Assembly (NCBI GenBank): GCA_927353735.1
Contig: CAKMIA010000004.1
Location: 1-64,000 of the forward strand
Direction: 5' to 3'
DNA from: an uncultured Veillonellaceae bacterium
GTDB lineage: Bacteria > Bacillota > Negativicutes > Veillonellales > Dialisteraceae
DNA: 64,000 nt
Shown piece after piece: positions 7,968-16,534 of this stretch (position 1 is its first letter; each line of letters begins with the position of its first letter). The notes beneath the pieces are model-generated. The model searched no databases, had not been told where the DNA came from, and saw only the letters and a list, made by a program, of their open reading frames with translations. A program made the translations under genes and the position numbers.

Positions 7968-8360
7968 ATGATACTGCGGAAGGGACTCACCGGGACCGCG
8001 TCGCGAACGGTCGCCGATACGGATACGGCGCTGGCCGTGGGAAGCGGGAGCCTGCCGGTGTGCGCAACACCGGTGCTGTCCGCCGTGATGGAAGCGGCGG
8101 CGGTGGACGCGGTGAAGGGCTGCCTGCCCTCCTCGGCGACGACCGTCGGCATTTCCCTCACGCTCCGCCACACCTCCCCCACCACGGTGGGCCACACGGT
8201 GACCGCCCGGGCGGAACTTATCGAAACGGAGGGACGCCTCCTCACCTTCCGCATCACCGCAGAGGATGAGGCCGGCGAGGTGGGCTGCGCCGAGCACGTG
8301 CGCTGCCTCATCGAATCGGCGCCCTTCATGGAAAAAGCAGAAAAGAAATACAGAAAATGA
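7968..8360 (+). CDS. Hotdog-fold thioesterase, FlK-like
   Basis: 130 residues, ribosome site GAGGAGG before the ATG. The segments VLSAVMEAAAVDAV and TVGISLTLRHTSPTTVGHTV match the fluoroacetyl-CoA thioesterase (FlK) family: the His of RHTSPT and the Glu of VMEAAA are in the expected places for the catalytic set. In non-fluoroacetate organisms these proteins are probably general acyl-CoA thioesterases; the substrate here is unknown. Cytosolic. It overlaps the next gene by four bases and opens a four-gene rightward operon. Confidence 0.78.
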   Translation: MILRKGLTGTASRTVADTDTALAVGSGSLPVCATPVLSAVMEAAAVDAVKGCLPSSATTVGISLTLRHTSPTTVGHTVTARAELIETEGRLLTFRITAEDEAGEVGCAEHVRCLIESAPFMEKAEKKYRK

Positions 8361-9277
8361 TCGTCAGTGCGAGCCGCCGGACAGACCTGCCTGCCTATTA
8401 TGCAGACTGGCTGTGCCGGCGTTTTTCAGAAGGGTATGTGCTCGTGCGGAATCCCTTCCGCCCCGGACAGGTCTCCCGGCTGGCCCTCACGGAGGAGACC
8501 GTGGACGGCCTCGTTTTCTGGACGAAAAATCCGCTCCCTCTGGCGCGGCATCTGGCGGCATTCCGCCCCTATCCCTATTATTTCCAGTGGACCCTCACGC
8601 CCTACGGCGCACCCGTCGAGCCAGGCCTGCCGGATAAGAGGCGCCTTGTCTCCGCCTTCCGGGAGCTGGCGAAACGCATCGGCCCGGACCGCCTCGTGTG
8701 GCGCTACGACCCGGTGCTGCTCTCCCCGGAATGGACGACGGCCCGCCATATAGAAGCCTTCGGGGCGCTCTGCCGCGCGCTGGCTGGCAGCACCGACACG
8801 TGCATCGTGAGCTTTCTCGACCGGTACCGCCACTGTGGGCCCGCCTTCCGGAGGCTCCGCATCCGTCCGCCGGGCGAAGCGGAACGGGCCCAGCTCCTCG
8901 CCGCATTCCGGAGGAGCGCCGCGGCCTGCGGCCTCACGCTCCGCGCCTGCTGCGAGGAGGAGAGCGGCCTTCCGCCGGCGTCGTGCATCGATGCGGAACG
9001 GCTTGCCCGCCTCGGCGGATTTTCTCTCCCCGTCCATCAGAACCGGAGCCAGCGCCGGGGCTGCACCTGCGCCGAAGCGGTGGACATCGGCACGTACGGC
9101 ACCTGCCCTGCGGGCTGCGCGTACTGCTACGCCACGGACCCGTCCCGCCCGGTGTGCCGCTTTTCTCAGGAGTCGCCTGTCGCGGGTGCTCCGCTCACCA
9201 GTGCGGACCAAATAAAGGACCGCGCCATGCCGAAGCGGCGCCGGCCCGTTTCCCCGTCTCTGTTTCCCGAATTGTAA
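8357..9277 (+). CDS. DUF1848 family protein
   Basis: 306 residues. N-terminal MIVSASRRTDLPAYYADW, LVFWTKNPLPLARHL, PYYFQWTLTPYG and RLVWRYDPVLLS, followed by a C-terminal cysteine cluster (CTCAEAVDIGTYGTCPAGCA, then YCYA), are the hallmarks of DUF1848. The clustered cysteines suggest an iron-sulfur cluster and the family is often compared with radical SAM or spore photoproduct lyase folds, but activity is not established. It overlaps the thioesterase by four bases and is 11 bases before a true radical SAM gene. Confidence 0.8.
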   Translation: MIVSASRRTDLPAYYADWLCRRFSEGYVLVRNPFRPGQVSRLALTEETVDGLVFWTKNPLPLARHLAAFRPYPYYFQWTLTPYGAPVEPGLPDKRRLVSAFRELAKRIGPDRLVWRYDPVLLSPEWTTARHIEAFGALCRALAGSTDTCIVSFLDRYRHCGPAFRRLRIRPPGEAERAQLLAAFRRSAAACGLTLRACCEEESGLPPASCIDAERLARLGGFSLPVHQNRSQRRGCTCAEAVDIGTYGTCPAGCAYCYATDPSRPVCRFSQESPVAGAPLTSADQIKDRAMPKRRRPVSPSLFPEL

Positions 9278-9288
9278 AGGAGGCTTTC

Positions 9289-10206
9289 ATGAGCATCTGC
9301 AATCTCTGTCCCCGCCGCTGCCGGGTGGACCGCCGCCGGTCCGTTCACAACGAGGGACCCGTGGGCTACTGCCGGCTCGGCACGCTCCCCGTGGTCTCCC
9401 GGGCGGCGCTCCATCACTGGGAAGAGCCCTGCATCAGCGGCACCCGCGGCGCCGGCACTGTCTTTTTCGCGGGATGCAATCTATCCTGTGTGTACTGCCA
9501 GAATTATGAGATCTCCGAGCTGCGCCGGGGCACGGAAATTTCCGTGGAACGCCTGCGGGAGATCTATTTCGAGCTCATCCGTCAGGGCGCGCACAATATC
9601 GACCTCGTGACGCCCACCCATTTCACCCGCGCCATCTACCAGAGCCTCGCCGAGCCGCTGCCCGTACCGGTGGCCTACAACTGCGGCGGTTATGAAAGCG
9701 TGCACACCGTGGCCTTTCTCCGGAACAAGATCCAGATCTGGATGCCGGACCTGAAATACAGCGACAGCCGCGCCGCCGCCCGGTACAGCCAGGCGCCGGA
9801 CTATTTCGAACGGGCCGCCGCGGCCATTGAACAGATGTACCGCCAGACCGGAGACTATGAGATCGGCCCTGACGGCCTCCTCCGGAAGGGCGTGCTCATC
9901 CGCCACCTCATCCTGCCGGGCCAGCTGGAAAATACGAAAGGGGTCCTTGAGTACATCGCCGAGACCTTCCGTCCCGGGCAGGTGCTCTTCAGCCTCATGC
10001 GCCAGTACGTGCCCTGCGGCCGCGCCGCGGAGTTTCCGGAAATCAACCGGCGGCTCACTGACGAGGAATATGAGGAGGCGGAAAGCTATATGGAGGCGCT
10101 CGGCATAGAGGACGGCTACGTCCAGCAGAAAGATTCCGCCGATACCGCCTATACCCCCGCTTTCGACGGCACCGGGGTGCTGTCGCCTTCCACAGAAAGG
10201 AAATAA
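9289..10206 (+). CDS. pflX: Radical SAM protein, PflX / PflA-like
   Basis: 305 residues from the ATG at 9289 (ribosome site AAAGGAGG). An N-terminal CNLCPRRCRVDR cysteine block precedes the radical SAM motif CNLSCVYCQN (Cys-x3-Cys-x2-Cys). LVTPTHFTRAIYQSL, VAYNCGGYESV, IWMPDLKYSD and VLIRHLILPGQLENTKGVL follow the order seen in the putative pyruvate formate-lyase activating enzyme family PflX. The acceptor protein is unknown; no pyruvate formate-lyase gene is nearby. It should cleave SAM reductively through a [4Fe-4S] cluster in the cytosol. It lies 7 bases before the exported protein gene. Confidence 0.82.
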   Translation: MSICNLCPRRCRVDRRRSVHNEGPVGYCRLGTLPVVSRAALHHWEEPCISGTRGAGTVFFAGCNLSCVYCQNYEISELRRGTEISVERLREIYFELIRQGAHNIDLVTPTHFTRAIYQSLAEPLPVPVAYNCGGYESVHTVAFLRNKIQIWMPDLKYSDSRAAARYSQAPDYFERAAAAIEQMYRQTGDYEIGPDGLLRKGVLIRHLILPGQLENTKGVLEYIAETFRPGQVLFSLMRQYVPCGRAAEFPEINRRLTDEEYEEAESYMEALGIEDGYVQQKDSADTAYTPAFDGTGVLSPSTERK

Positions 10207-10213
10207 TAGCCCC

Positions 10214-10876
10214 ATGAGAACAAAACTGACCGCCGCGGCGCTGGCCCTCTGGCTCGCAGGAGCCCTCTGCCCCGCCGCCATCGTTTCCGCTTCCGATGCG
10301 GCTTCCTTCCCCTCGGCCCGCACCACCTCTGCTGAGGAGGCCCCGTGGCTGCCGGAGGGCGCTGACGTCCATCCCGCAGAGACCCGGCCCAGTGAGGCGC
10401 TCCGCCGGCTCCTCATCGCCTACTACCAGATCCCCGAGGAAGCGTGGGCCGCTGCCCGCTATGCCTATACCCGCATCGATCTGGACGGCGACGGCAGGAA
10501 GGAGATCCTCGCAGTCATCCGCAGCCCCTACACCAGCGGCACCGGCGGCGATTCCGCGCTGCTCCTCTCTGAGGAAAACGGCCGGCTCACCATCCGCCAG
10601 TCCTTCACGCTCATCCGCACGCCTATTCTGGCGGCGGATACCCTGCCGGAGGGCCTCGCCTCCGAAGGAAAGGCGCTCATTCACCGCCGCTCCGGCGGCG
10701 GTGCACCGGCGGAAACGGTCTGTCTCCCCTGCCGGTCCGGCCGCTATCCCCGCGTGTCCCGCGCGGTGCCCATAGCGGACCTCCGGGGCGTACAGGGAAC
10801 GGTCCTCCTCGACGGGACCGCGCCGGAATTTTCCCTCTGCCCGGAGGCAGAGGCCATTCCTGCGGCAGGCCGGTGA
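10214..10876 (+). CDS. Exported hypothetical protein with an FG-GAP-like calcium motif
   Basis: 220 residues. The signal peptide MRTKLTAAALALWLAGALC probably ends near VSA or SAS. Around residues 79-92 the segment YTRIDLDGDGRKEILAV is a classic Asp-x-Asp-x-Asp-Gly calcium-binding repeat unit as in FG-GAP/VCBS proteins, here only once. The rest has no recognised domain. It follows pflX closely and ends at a strong terminator, so it is the last gene of the operon starting at 7968. Probably periplasmic; function unknown. Confidence 0.7.
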   Translation: MRTKLTAAALALWLAGALCPAAIVSASDAASFPSARTTSAEEAPWLPEGADVHPAETRPSEALRRLLIAYYQIPEEAWAAARYAYTRIDLDGDGRKEILAVIRSPYTSGTGGDSALLLSEENGRLTIRQSFTLIRTPILAADTLPEGLASEGKALIHRRSGGGAPAETVCLPCRSGRYPRVSRAVPIADLRGVQGTVLLDGTAPEFSLCPEAEAIPAAGR

Positions 10877-10898
10877 ACATATTTCATAAAAAGAAAAG

Positions 10899-10924
10899 GA
10901 AAGGGCCCGCCCCTTTCTTTTTTT
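10899..10924 (+). terminator. Intrinsic terminator of the thioesterase-DUF1848-pflX operon
   Basis: 7-bp stem GAAAGGG/CCCTTTC with a 5-base loop, followed by a run of T. Confidence 0.8.
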
Positions 10925-10978
10925 GTGCTTTTATATGTTATGATAAGAAAAAACAGATTCAGGAAAGAAGGATTATCC

Positions 10979-11536
10979 ATGAAACAGGAAGATATGGAGC
11001 ATCTCATTGCCAAAGCAAAGGAACTGGGCGCCTCCGCTGCGGTTCCCGTATCCGTCCCCACCATCAAACTCGGCATGTGGACCCGGATGAAATGCCAGTA
11101 CGGCTGCCCCAATTACGGACAGACCCTGTGCTGCCCGCCCCACGCACCCTCTGCGGAATTCACCCGGAAATTCCTCGCGGACTACACCCACTCTCTCCTC
11201 GTACAGATGACCATTCCCTACGACCCGGAAGATGCGAAAGACTGGAACGCCTATGACCGGAAGATCCATCTCGCCCTCACCGACCTCGTCATCGGCGTGG
11301 AAAGAGAAGCGTTCCTCATGAATTACTACAAGGCCTTCGCCCTGAAGGCAGGCCGCTGCCGCCTGTGCGACACCTGCAACCTGAAAAAATGCGTGCATCC
11401 TGACCGCGCCCGTCCGTCCGCCGAAGCGTGCGGCATCGACGTGATGGCCCTCGCCGCGGACAACGGCTTCGATTCCCGCGTCCTCCGCGGCCCGGTGAAG
11501 GAATTCAAGATCTACGGCCTCATCCTGCTAGACTGA
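10979..11536 (+). CDS. DUF2284 domain-containing metal-binding protein
   Basis: 185 residues from the ATG at 10979 (MKQEDMEH; ribosome site AGGAAAG), preferred to an in-frame ATG 18 codons upstream lacking one. Two cysteine clusters, CQYGCPNYGQTLCCPPHAP near residues 39-57 and CRLCDTCNLKKCVHP near residues 125-139, define DUF2284 and suggest iron-sulfur binding. Role unknown; relatives are described as predicted metal-binding proteins. A TGT-TATGAT extended -10 lies at 10936-10944. Confidence 0.8.
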   Translation: MKQEDMEHLIAKAKELGASAAVPVSVPTIKLGMWTRMKCQYGCPNYGQTLCCPPHAPSAEFTRKFLADYTHSLLVQMTIPYDPEDAKDWNAYDRKIHLALTDLVIGVEREAFLMNYYKAFALKAGRCRLCDTCNLKKCVHPDRARPSAEACGIDVMALAADNGFDSRVLRGPVKEFKIYGLILLD

Positions 11537-11555
11537 GCCGGAAAAAGAAACAAAT

Positions 11556-11587
11556 AAAAAGCCCTCCCGAAAGGAAGGGCCTTTTTT
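11556..11587. terminator. Bidirectional terminator between DUF2284 and the dehydrogenase gene
   Basis: 8-base arms GCCCTCCC/GGAAGGGC with one mismatch, flanked by A5 on the left and T6 on the right, between two convergent genes. Confidence 0.75.
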
Positions 11588-11594
11588 CATGGCA

Positions 11595-12668
11595 TTATTT
11601 TTCGTCCCTGCTGAGTTCCTCCAGTTCGAGGATCGCTTTCTCGATCATGTCCAGCGTCACTGTATACGGGGACTGGTCCAGATCGTATTTCGTGGACGCA
11701 TGCTCCGCGAGGCGGTGCGCTGTGGCCAGCGATTCGCCCACGTCGGCCAGACGATGGGGCAGCGCCAGATCCCGGCAGAAGGCAAGCATCTTGTCCCGGG
11801 CCTCATACTGGCCGTCCATGGTGAGGAGCACCAGTGTGCCGTAGCATACCACGGCGCCGTGGAGATATTCCCGGTCGTGCTCGACCTCCGTATGGCCGTT
11901 GTAGATCGCGTGGCCCACGCTGGAATTGTAATCCCCGGTGAGGCAGTTCGATACGAGGCCGGTCGTCACGATCACCAGCTGAATGACCCGCTCCAGATCC
12001 TCGGTGATCCTCCCGCTGTCGAAGGCCTCCATGCCCGCCCGGCCGTATTTGAGCAGCTCATCGGAGCAGTTTCCCGCGATCTGGGCGCCAAGGCCGCGCA
12101 CATAGGGCACCTCTTTATCGCCGCGGACGGAGAAAAGCACCTCGTACTGCTTCGACAGGGCGTCGCCGATGCCTGCCCAGAAATAATCTCTCGGAGAATG
12201 GAGCACTACCTCCGTATTGATGAAGGTGTGATACGCCGGGCGCTTCCGGTACCACACCTTGCAGAAGGTGCCGTCCGGATGATATACCACGCACACCGCC
12301 GTGACCGGCGCGCAGTTCGAGCACAGCGTGGGGAACGTGAAGATCGGCTTGTCCAGATGCTCCGCGGCGATCTTCGCCGTATCCACCGCACGGCCGCCGC
12401 CCACGGCAAAAATCATATCCGCCTGCTGCACCTCGGGGATCGCCTCCAGCGCGGCCGCTGCCTCGAAGGTGCTGTTGTCTCCGTACTGAAAGGAGCCGAG
12501 GATCTCAAGCTTTCCTTCGCAGGACTTGCGCAGTGCCGGCTCTGCCGCCGCACGGGACTTCTCGCCGCCGATGATGACGGCGGTCTTTCCGAAAGCGCCG
12601 CAGATGCCCGGCACGGCATCATATGCATCAGCGCCAATGGTATAGCTGGGGAAGAACTGATTGATCAT
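11595..12668 (-). CDS. Iron-containing alcohol dehydrogenase family protein (glycerol dehydrogenase-like)
   Basis: 357 residues from the ATG at 12668, preceded by GAAAGGAG; ten codons farther upstream the frame is open but has no ribosome site. NAD-binding glycine motif AVGGGRAVDTAK (residues 88-99), then metal ligands Asp169 (GIGDALSK), His253 (SVGHAIYNG) and His270 (LHGAVVCYG), which is the ligand set of the glycerol dehydrogenase / glycerol-1-phosphate dehydrogenase branch. The substrate is a small polyol or polyol phosphate by family; not determined. It lies just downstream of the UgpB-type transporter operon but behind a terminator, so it is likely its own unit; a -10 TATAAT (12719-12714) precedes it. 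Confidence 0.82.
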   Translation of the reverse strand: MINQFFPSYTIGADAYDAVPGICGAFGKTAVIIGGEKSRAAAEPALRKSCEGKLEILGSFQYGDNSTFEAAAALEAIPEVQQADMIFAVGGGRAVDTAKIAAEHLDKPIFTFPTLCSNCAPVTAVCVVYHPDGTFCKVWYRKRPAYHTFINTEVVLHSPRDYFWAGIGDALSKQYEVLFSVRGDKEVPYVRGLGAQIAGNCSDELLKYGRAGMEAFDSGRITEDLERVIQLVIVTTGLVSNCLTGDYNSSVGHAIYNGHTEVEHDREYLHGAVVCYGTLVLLTMDGQYEARDKMLAFCRDLALPHRLADVGESLATAHRLAEHASTKYDLDQSPYTVTLDMIEKAILELEELSRDEK

Positions 12669-12734
12669 AAAGTAGCTCCTTTCGTTAAACTCATACAATG
12701 AAACATTTTTTATATTATAGACCCAAAAGAATAC

Positions 12735-12779
12735 AAAAACACCCGGCAGAGAAAAAATTTCTCCCTGCCGGGTGTTTTT
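12735..12779. terminator. Terminator of the ABC transporter operon
   Basis: 10-bp stem CACCCGGCAG/CTGCCGGGTG with A5 on the left and T5 on the right; the loop itself contains an inner palindrome. It ends the leftward operon that starts at 17833. Confidence 0.8.
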
Positions 12780-12824
12780 ATTATCAGGCTTTATATGTCC
12801 TGTCGACCGACATAGAAGAACGGA

Positions 12825-13640
12825 TCAATGCCGGATTCCCTCTTCCACCCAGCCTTTCAGCTCGTCGATTTCCTCCAGAAGTTCCGTCTGTGTCAGATGC
12901 TCGTGGGGCTCATATTCGATGACGATATCCGCATCCTTCGTATAGGCTCCCGCCCAGTGCATGATGGACCGGATATCTGCCGTCCCGAGATGATAATCCC
13001 GGTGCTGGTCTTCCATGCCGTCATTATTATGCACATGGAAACCGCGGACGCGCGGACCATATGCGGCCAGGAACTTTTCCACATCCAGCCCGTTTACATT
13101 GGCATGGCCGATGTCAATGAGCGCCTCTGCATCAGGCATCTCTTCAAACAGATGAAAGTATTCCTCATTGGTAAAGAGGTGCGTCCCTTCCTTCGGATGC
13201 CGGCAGAGATTTTCGATTACAAAATGCACGCCCTGCTGATGGGCCTCCTCGTTCAGCTGACGCATTACGGCCCGAGCATTTTTCTGTGCCTCCGGAATGG
13301 CTTCCGGCGCAAACTGAAGCTGGGAGTAATGAAACACCACATGACGCGCTCCATACGCGGCCGCCAGAGCAAATACCTTTCTGTAGCTTTCCATCAGCCA
13401 TGCATGCTCCGGCGAATCCAGCGGCGACGTGGCTTCAATCTGTACATACGGTCCATGAAAGGTCATGGGAGCGCTGCACCGGGGCACGACCTCCTCTGAC
13501 AGTTCCTTCCAGTAGGCATCGCTGTGAGTGAAAGCGGAAAATTCTGCGCCGAAATCCTCCCGGCCGCACCGGCTCACCCATCGGCCAAATTCTCCGATGC
13601 CCTTCATTCCCACAATAAGATCACTCACAAAATATTTCAT
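12825..13640 (-). CDS. Sugar phosphate isomerase/epimerase family protein (TIM barrel)
   Basis: 271 residues of the xylose-isomerase-like / AP endonuclease 2 fold. Metal-site blocks are visible: MTFHGPYVQ, HVVFHYSQL, HFVIENLCRHP (Glu), ALIDIGHANVNG (Asp, His), GFHVHNNDG (His) and DIVIEYEPHE (Glu). The start overlaps the stop of the ABC ATPase gene in an ATGA arrangement, so it is the last gene of the importer operon and probably acts on the imported compound or its product. In ugp-type operons this place is often held by a glycerophosphodiesterase; here it is a different enzyme class. Exact substrate unknown. Confidence 0.8.
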   Translation of the reverse strand: MKYFVSDLIVGMKGIGEFGRWVSRCGREDFGAEFSAFTHSDAYWKELSEEVVPRCSAPMTFHGPYVQIEATSPLDSPEHAWLMESYRKVFALAAAYGARHVVFHYSQLQFAPEAIPEAQKNARAVMRQLNEEAHQQGVHFVIENLCRHPKEGTHLFTNEEYFHLFEEMPDAEALIDIGHANVNGLDVEKFLAAYGPRVRGFHVHNNDGMEDQHRDYHLGTADIRSIMHWAGAYTKDADIVIEYEPHEHLTQTELLEEIDELKGWVEEGIRH

Positions 13641-14731
13641 TCTGCGGCCTCCTCCGGATATCCGATATTCCGTTCCGTTGCGGCGTCAAAGAAATGCAGC
13701 GCCCCCGGATTCGGCTTCCAGTATGCCTGGCGGCAGCCCTGAAGGACGTCATCACGCATGATGGAAATAACTTCTTCCCCGTTGATGGTGAAATAATATC
13801 CCACACGGCTCCCGTAATCCTCATGATACTGTACCGTAACCGGGACGGCCCCTTCTTCCGGCTCCGCGGTGAGCGTAATATCTTCCGGGCGAACCCCGGC
13901 CAGCAGTTTTTCCGCTCCGGCCGTACCGACCTTTTCCGCCCAGCCCGGCGTCAGAGGCAGCGCCGTATCATTGAGGCGCATCGTGCCCGCAGCGGTCTGT
14001 CCGTCAAAAACATTCATGGACGGAGAGCCGATGAATTTGGCCACAAAGAGATTGGCCGGACGGCGATAGACCTCATGCGGCGTATCGAGCATCTGAATCC
14101 GTCCGTCATTGATGACCGCAATCCGCTGCCCCACCGTCATGGCTTCGATCTGGTCATGGGTGACATAAATCATGGTCTGGCCGTACATTTCATGAATGCG
14201 GACCAGTTCCTTTCTCGCCTTGCCGCGAAGCTGTGCATCCAGATTGGACAGCGGCTCATCGAGAAGGAAGAAATCGGCCTGTTTTACCAGTGCCCGTGCC
14301 AGAGCCACGCGCTGGCGCTGACCGCCGGACAGCTCTCTCGGCAGACGCTGTTCCAGCCCGTCCAGATTGAGAATGGTCACCGCTTTTTTTACCCGGTCGG
14401 CAATTTCCTTCTCCGGAATGCGGTGGATGCGAAGCCCGTAGGCAATATTTTTCTCCACCGTCATATGGGGAAACAGGGCATAGTTCTGGAATACCATACC
14501 GATGCCGCGGTCCCCCGGGTCCATGTCATTTGCCAGTTTTCCATTGAGATACAGCTCGCCGGAGCTGATCGTCTCCAGTCCGCTGATCATGCGGAGAATG
14601 GTGGATTTGCCGCAGCCGGAGGAGCCGAGAAGAATCAGACGCTCTCCTTTCCGGATCGACAGGTTCAGCCCTTTGATGACTTCATTCTTGCCAAACCGTT
14701 TGATTACATTCTTAAATTCAATGCTGTACAT
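13637..14731 (-). CDS. ABC transporter ATP-binding protein, UgpC/MsmK type
   Basis: 364 residues. Walker A GSSGCGKST near residue 36, Q-loop VFQNYALFPHMT, signature LSGGQRQR, Walker B FFLLDEPLSNLD and switch histidine YVTHDQ. The roughly 120-residue C-terminal OB/TOBE regulatory domain is typical of carbohydrate importers (MalK, UgpC, MsmK). Peripheral membrane protein energising the two permeases encoded upstream. ATG start with GGAG; nine bases separate it from the permease stop and four bases overlap the isomerase. Confidence 0.9.
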   Translation of the reverse strand: MYSIEFKNVIKRFGKNEVIKGLNLSIRKGERLILLGSSGCGKSTILRMISGLETISSGELYLNGKLANDMDPGDRGIGMVFQNYALFPHMTVEKNIAYGLRIHRIPEKEIADRVKKAVTILNLDGLEQRLPRELSGGQRQRVALARALVKQADFFLLDEPLSNLDAQLRGKARKELVRIHEMYGQTMIYVTHDQIEAMTVGQRIAVINDGRIQMLDTPHEVYRRPANLFVAKFIGSPSMNVFDGQTAAGTMRLNDTALPLTPGWAEKVGTAGAEKLLAGVRPEDITLTAEPEEGAVPVTVQYHEDYGSRVGYYFTINGEEVISIMRDDVLQGCRQAYWKPNPGALHFFDAATERNIGYPEEAAE

Positions 14732-14740
14732 CGTATCTCC

Positions 14741-15562
14741 TCATCCCTTGATACCCGACTGGGCAAACGTACCGATAATGAACTTCTGGCAGACGGCGTA
14801 AAGACCGAGAGGCAGCAGCATGGTGAGCGTCGCCACCGCCATGGCCACCGGCACATCCGTCCCGCCTTCCGAGCTGACAAACATCTGCAGTGCCAGCGAC
14901 AGGGTATAATTCACTTCACTCTTGATCATGATGGCCGGCCATACATATTCATTCCACGAATTGATAAAGAAAATAATGCCGATGGAAAGGATCGCCGGCC
15001 GGATAAGCGGCACCACAATCGTCCGAAGACGCGTCAGATGAGAGGCCCGTTCCAGCTCTGCCACTTCCATAAGCGACATGGGAATGCCCTTCATATACTG
15101 ACGGAGCAGGAAGATCCCCGTCGCATCCGCCAGCTGCGGCAGCGCCACGCCGTAAATGCTGTCCACAAATCCCACCTTTGACAGTGTGATGTAGTTCGGG
15201 ATCATCGTCACAGTAAAAGGAATAAAAATGGTGCTGATGAGCAGGAAATACAGAGCGGTCTTTCCCTTGAAATGGAAAAACACAAACGCATAGGCGGCGA
15301 AAACACTGGTTACCAGCTTAAATATCGTTACCAGCGCGGCAATGATAAAGGTGTTCGACAGAATCTGCACAAAATTGATGGTCGTGAAAACACGGTCATA
15401 GGCAGAAAACGTCGGATCCGCCGGAATGAGTGAGGATGACTGGAAGGCCTCGCTCATGGTCTTGAAGGACGTGGATAGAGAGAAGAGCAGCGGATAGATG
15501 AGCAGCAGCACCAGAATGATGAACAGCAGGTGCCACTTGATTTCTGAAGAATTAATTTTCAT
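14741..15562 (-). CDS. ABC transporter permease, UgpE/MalG type
   Basis: 273 residues from the ATG at 15562 (ribosome site GAAGGGAG). Six hydrophobic segments, beginning HLLFIILVLLLIYPLLFSL. The cytoplasmic coupling loop reads LMEVAELERASHLTRLRTI, where most relatives have EAAxxDGA, so the loop is degenerate but in the right place before VVPLIRPAIL. The C-terminus QKFIIGTFAQSGIKG is the standard ending of this subfamily. Inner membrane. It overlaps the other permease by 11 bases. Confidence 0.88.
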   Translation of the reverse strand: MKINSSEIKWHLLFIILVLLLIYPLLFSLSTSFKTMSEAFQSSSLIPADPTFSAYDRVFTTINFVQILSNTFIIAALVTIFKLVTSVFAAYAFVFFHFKGKTALYFLLISTIFIPFTVTMIPNYITLSKVGFVDSIYGVALPQLADATGIFLLRQYMKGIPMSLMEVAELERASHLTRLRTIVVPLIRPAILSIGIIFFINSWNEYVWPAIMIKSEVNYTLSLALQMFVSSEGGTDVPVAMAVATLTMLLPLGLYAVCQKFIIGTFAQSGIKG

Positions 15563-16460
15563 AGTAGACTCCCTTCTCCACAAACCGGAATTCCAGGTAG
15601 AGGAGCACAAGGAAAATCAGCATGGTGATAATGGCCAGTGCTGCCGACATGCCTGTCTCATAAAAGGTGAAGGCATAGTCGTATCCCTGATAGATGATAT
15701 TGGAGCTGGCATCGTTCGGCCCGCCCTGCGTAAGGACCTTGATCGGGGTAAATACGTACTGAAGCCCCTGCACGATGGTCATGATGAGAATATACACCGC
15801 CGTCGACGAGGTAAGCGGCACCACGATCTTCGTGAAGATGTTAGAATTGGGCGCCTTTTCCAGCTTTGCCGCTTCGATGAGCTCCTCCGGCACGCTGTTC
15901 ATGCCGGAAAGAAGAATCAGGAAATTATAGCCGAATGCCTTATACACCGCCACCAGACTGATGACGAGAATTACGAGCCCCGGCGTCTTGGACCATGCGG
16001 GAAGCGCCACACCCACCGCATCGGCAATCGCGCCGACCGGACCGGATACCGGATTGAAAATCCACTGGAACAGAATAGCACCCACCACGAGGGCGATCAG
16101 CGAGGAGGAAAACAGAAGTGTCTTGTAGATATACTTTCCTTTCTTCATGAGGAATGTATTCACAAAGGCCAGTACATAGGGCAAAAGGAAATTGAACAGC
16201 ACCAGAATGACGATATAGAGCAGCGTATTTTCCGCAATCGTCACCGTGACCGGATCAGTAAGCAGGTTCACGTAATTGTCCAACGCCACAAATTTCATTT
16301 TCGGCGACACCATATTCCACTTGAAGAAACTCAGGTAAAGGGTGTACAGCAGCGGATAAAACATAAACAGGATAAATACGGCGAGCGACGGCAGCACGAA
16401 GAGAAAGGCCAGCCGTCTTTCCCTCCTGCGATAGGCGCTCTGATCATCAGCCGATTTCAT
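15552..16460 (-). CDS. ABC transporter permease, UgpA/MalF type
   Basis: 302 residues from the ATG at 16460 (GGGAGG upstream); a longer frame 14 codons upstream lacks a ribosome site. Six membrane segments, beginning LAFLFVLPSLAVFILFMFYP. The coupling loop ELIEAAKLEKAPNSNIFTKI is the EAA motif, with the usual DGA replaced by EKA, and is followed by VVPLTSSTAVYIL. It pairs with the product at 14741-15562. An intercistronic hairpin separates it from the binding protein gene. Confidence 0.88.
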   Translation of the reverse strand: MKSADDQSAYRRRERRLAFLFVLPSLAVFILFMFYPLLYTLYLSFFKWNMVSPKMKFVALDNYVNLLTDPVTVTIAENTLLYIVILVLFNFLLPYVLAFVNTFLMKKGKYIYKTLLFSSSLIALVVGAILFQWIFNPVSGPVGAIADAVGVALPAWSKTPGLVILVISLVAVYKAFGYNFLILLSGMNSVPEELIEAAKLEKAPNSNIFTKIVVPLTSSTAVYILIMTIVQGLQYVFTPIKVLTQGGPNDASSNIIYQGYDYAFTFYETGMSAALAIITMLIFLVLLYLEFRFVEKGVYYEN

Positions 16461-16486
16461 TTTCAGGACCTCCCATACATGACAGA

Positions 16487-16512
16487 AGAGCCGCCTTCCC
16501 AAAGACGGCTCT
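16487..16512 (-). promoter_or_regulatory. Intercistronic hairpin between binding protein and permease genes
   Basis: 7-bp outer stem AGAGCCG/CGGCTCT plus 3 inner pairs around a 4-base loop, in the 74-base gap. No T-run follows on the minus strand. Such hairpins in ABC importer operons commonly stabilise the upstream binding protein mRNA or cause partial termination, which would raise binding protein dosage. Confidence 0.55.
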
Positions 16513-16534
16513 CCACTTGTCTGACACTGCGATG

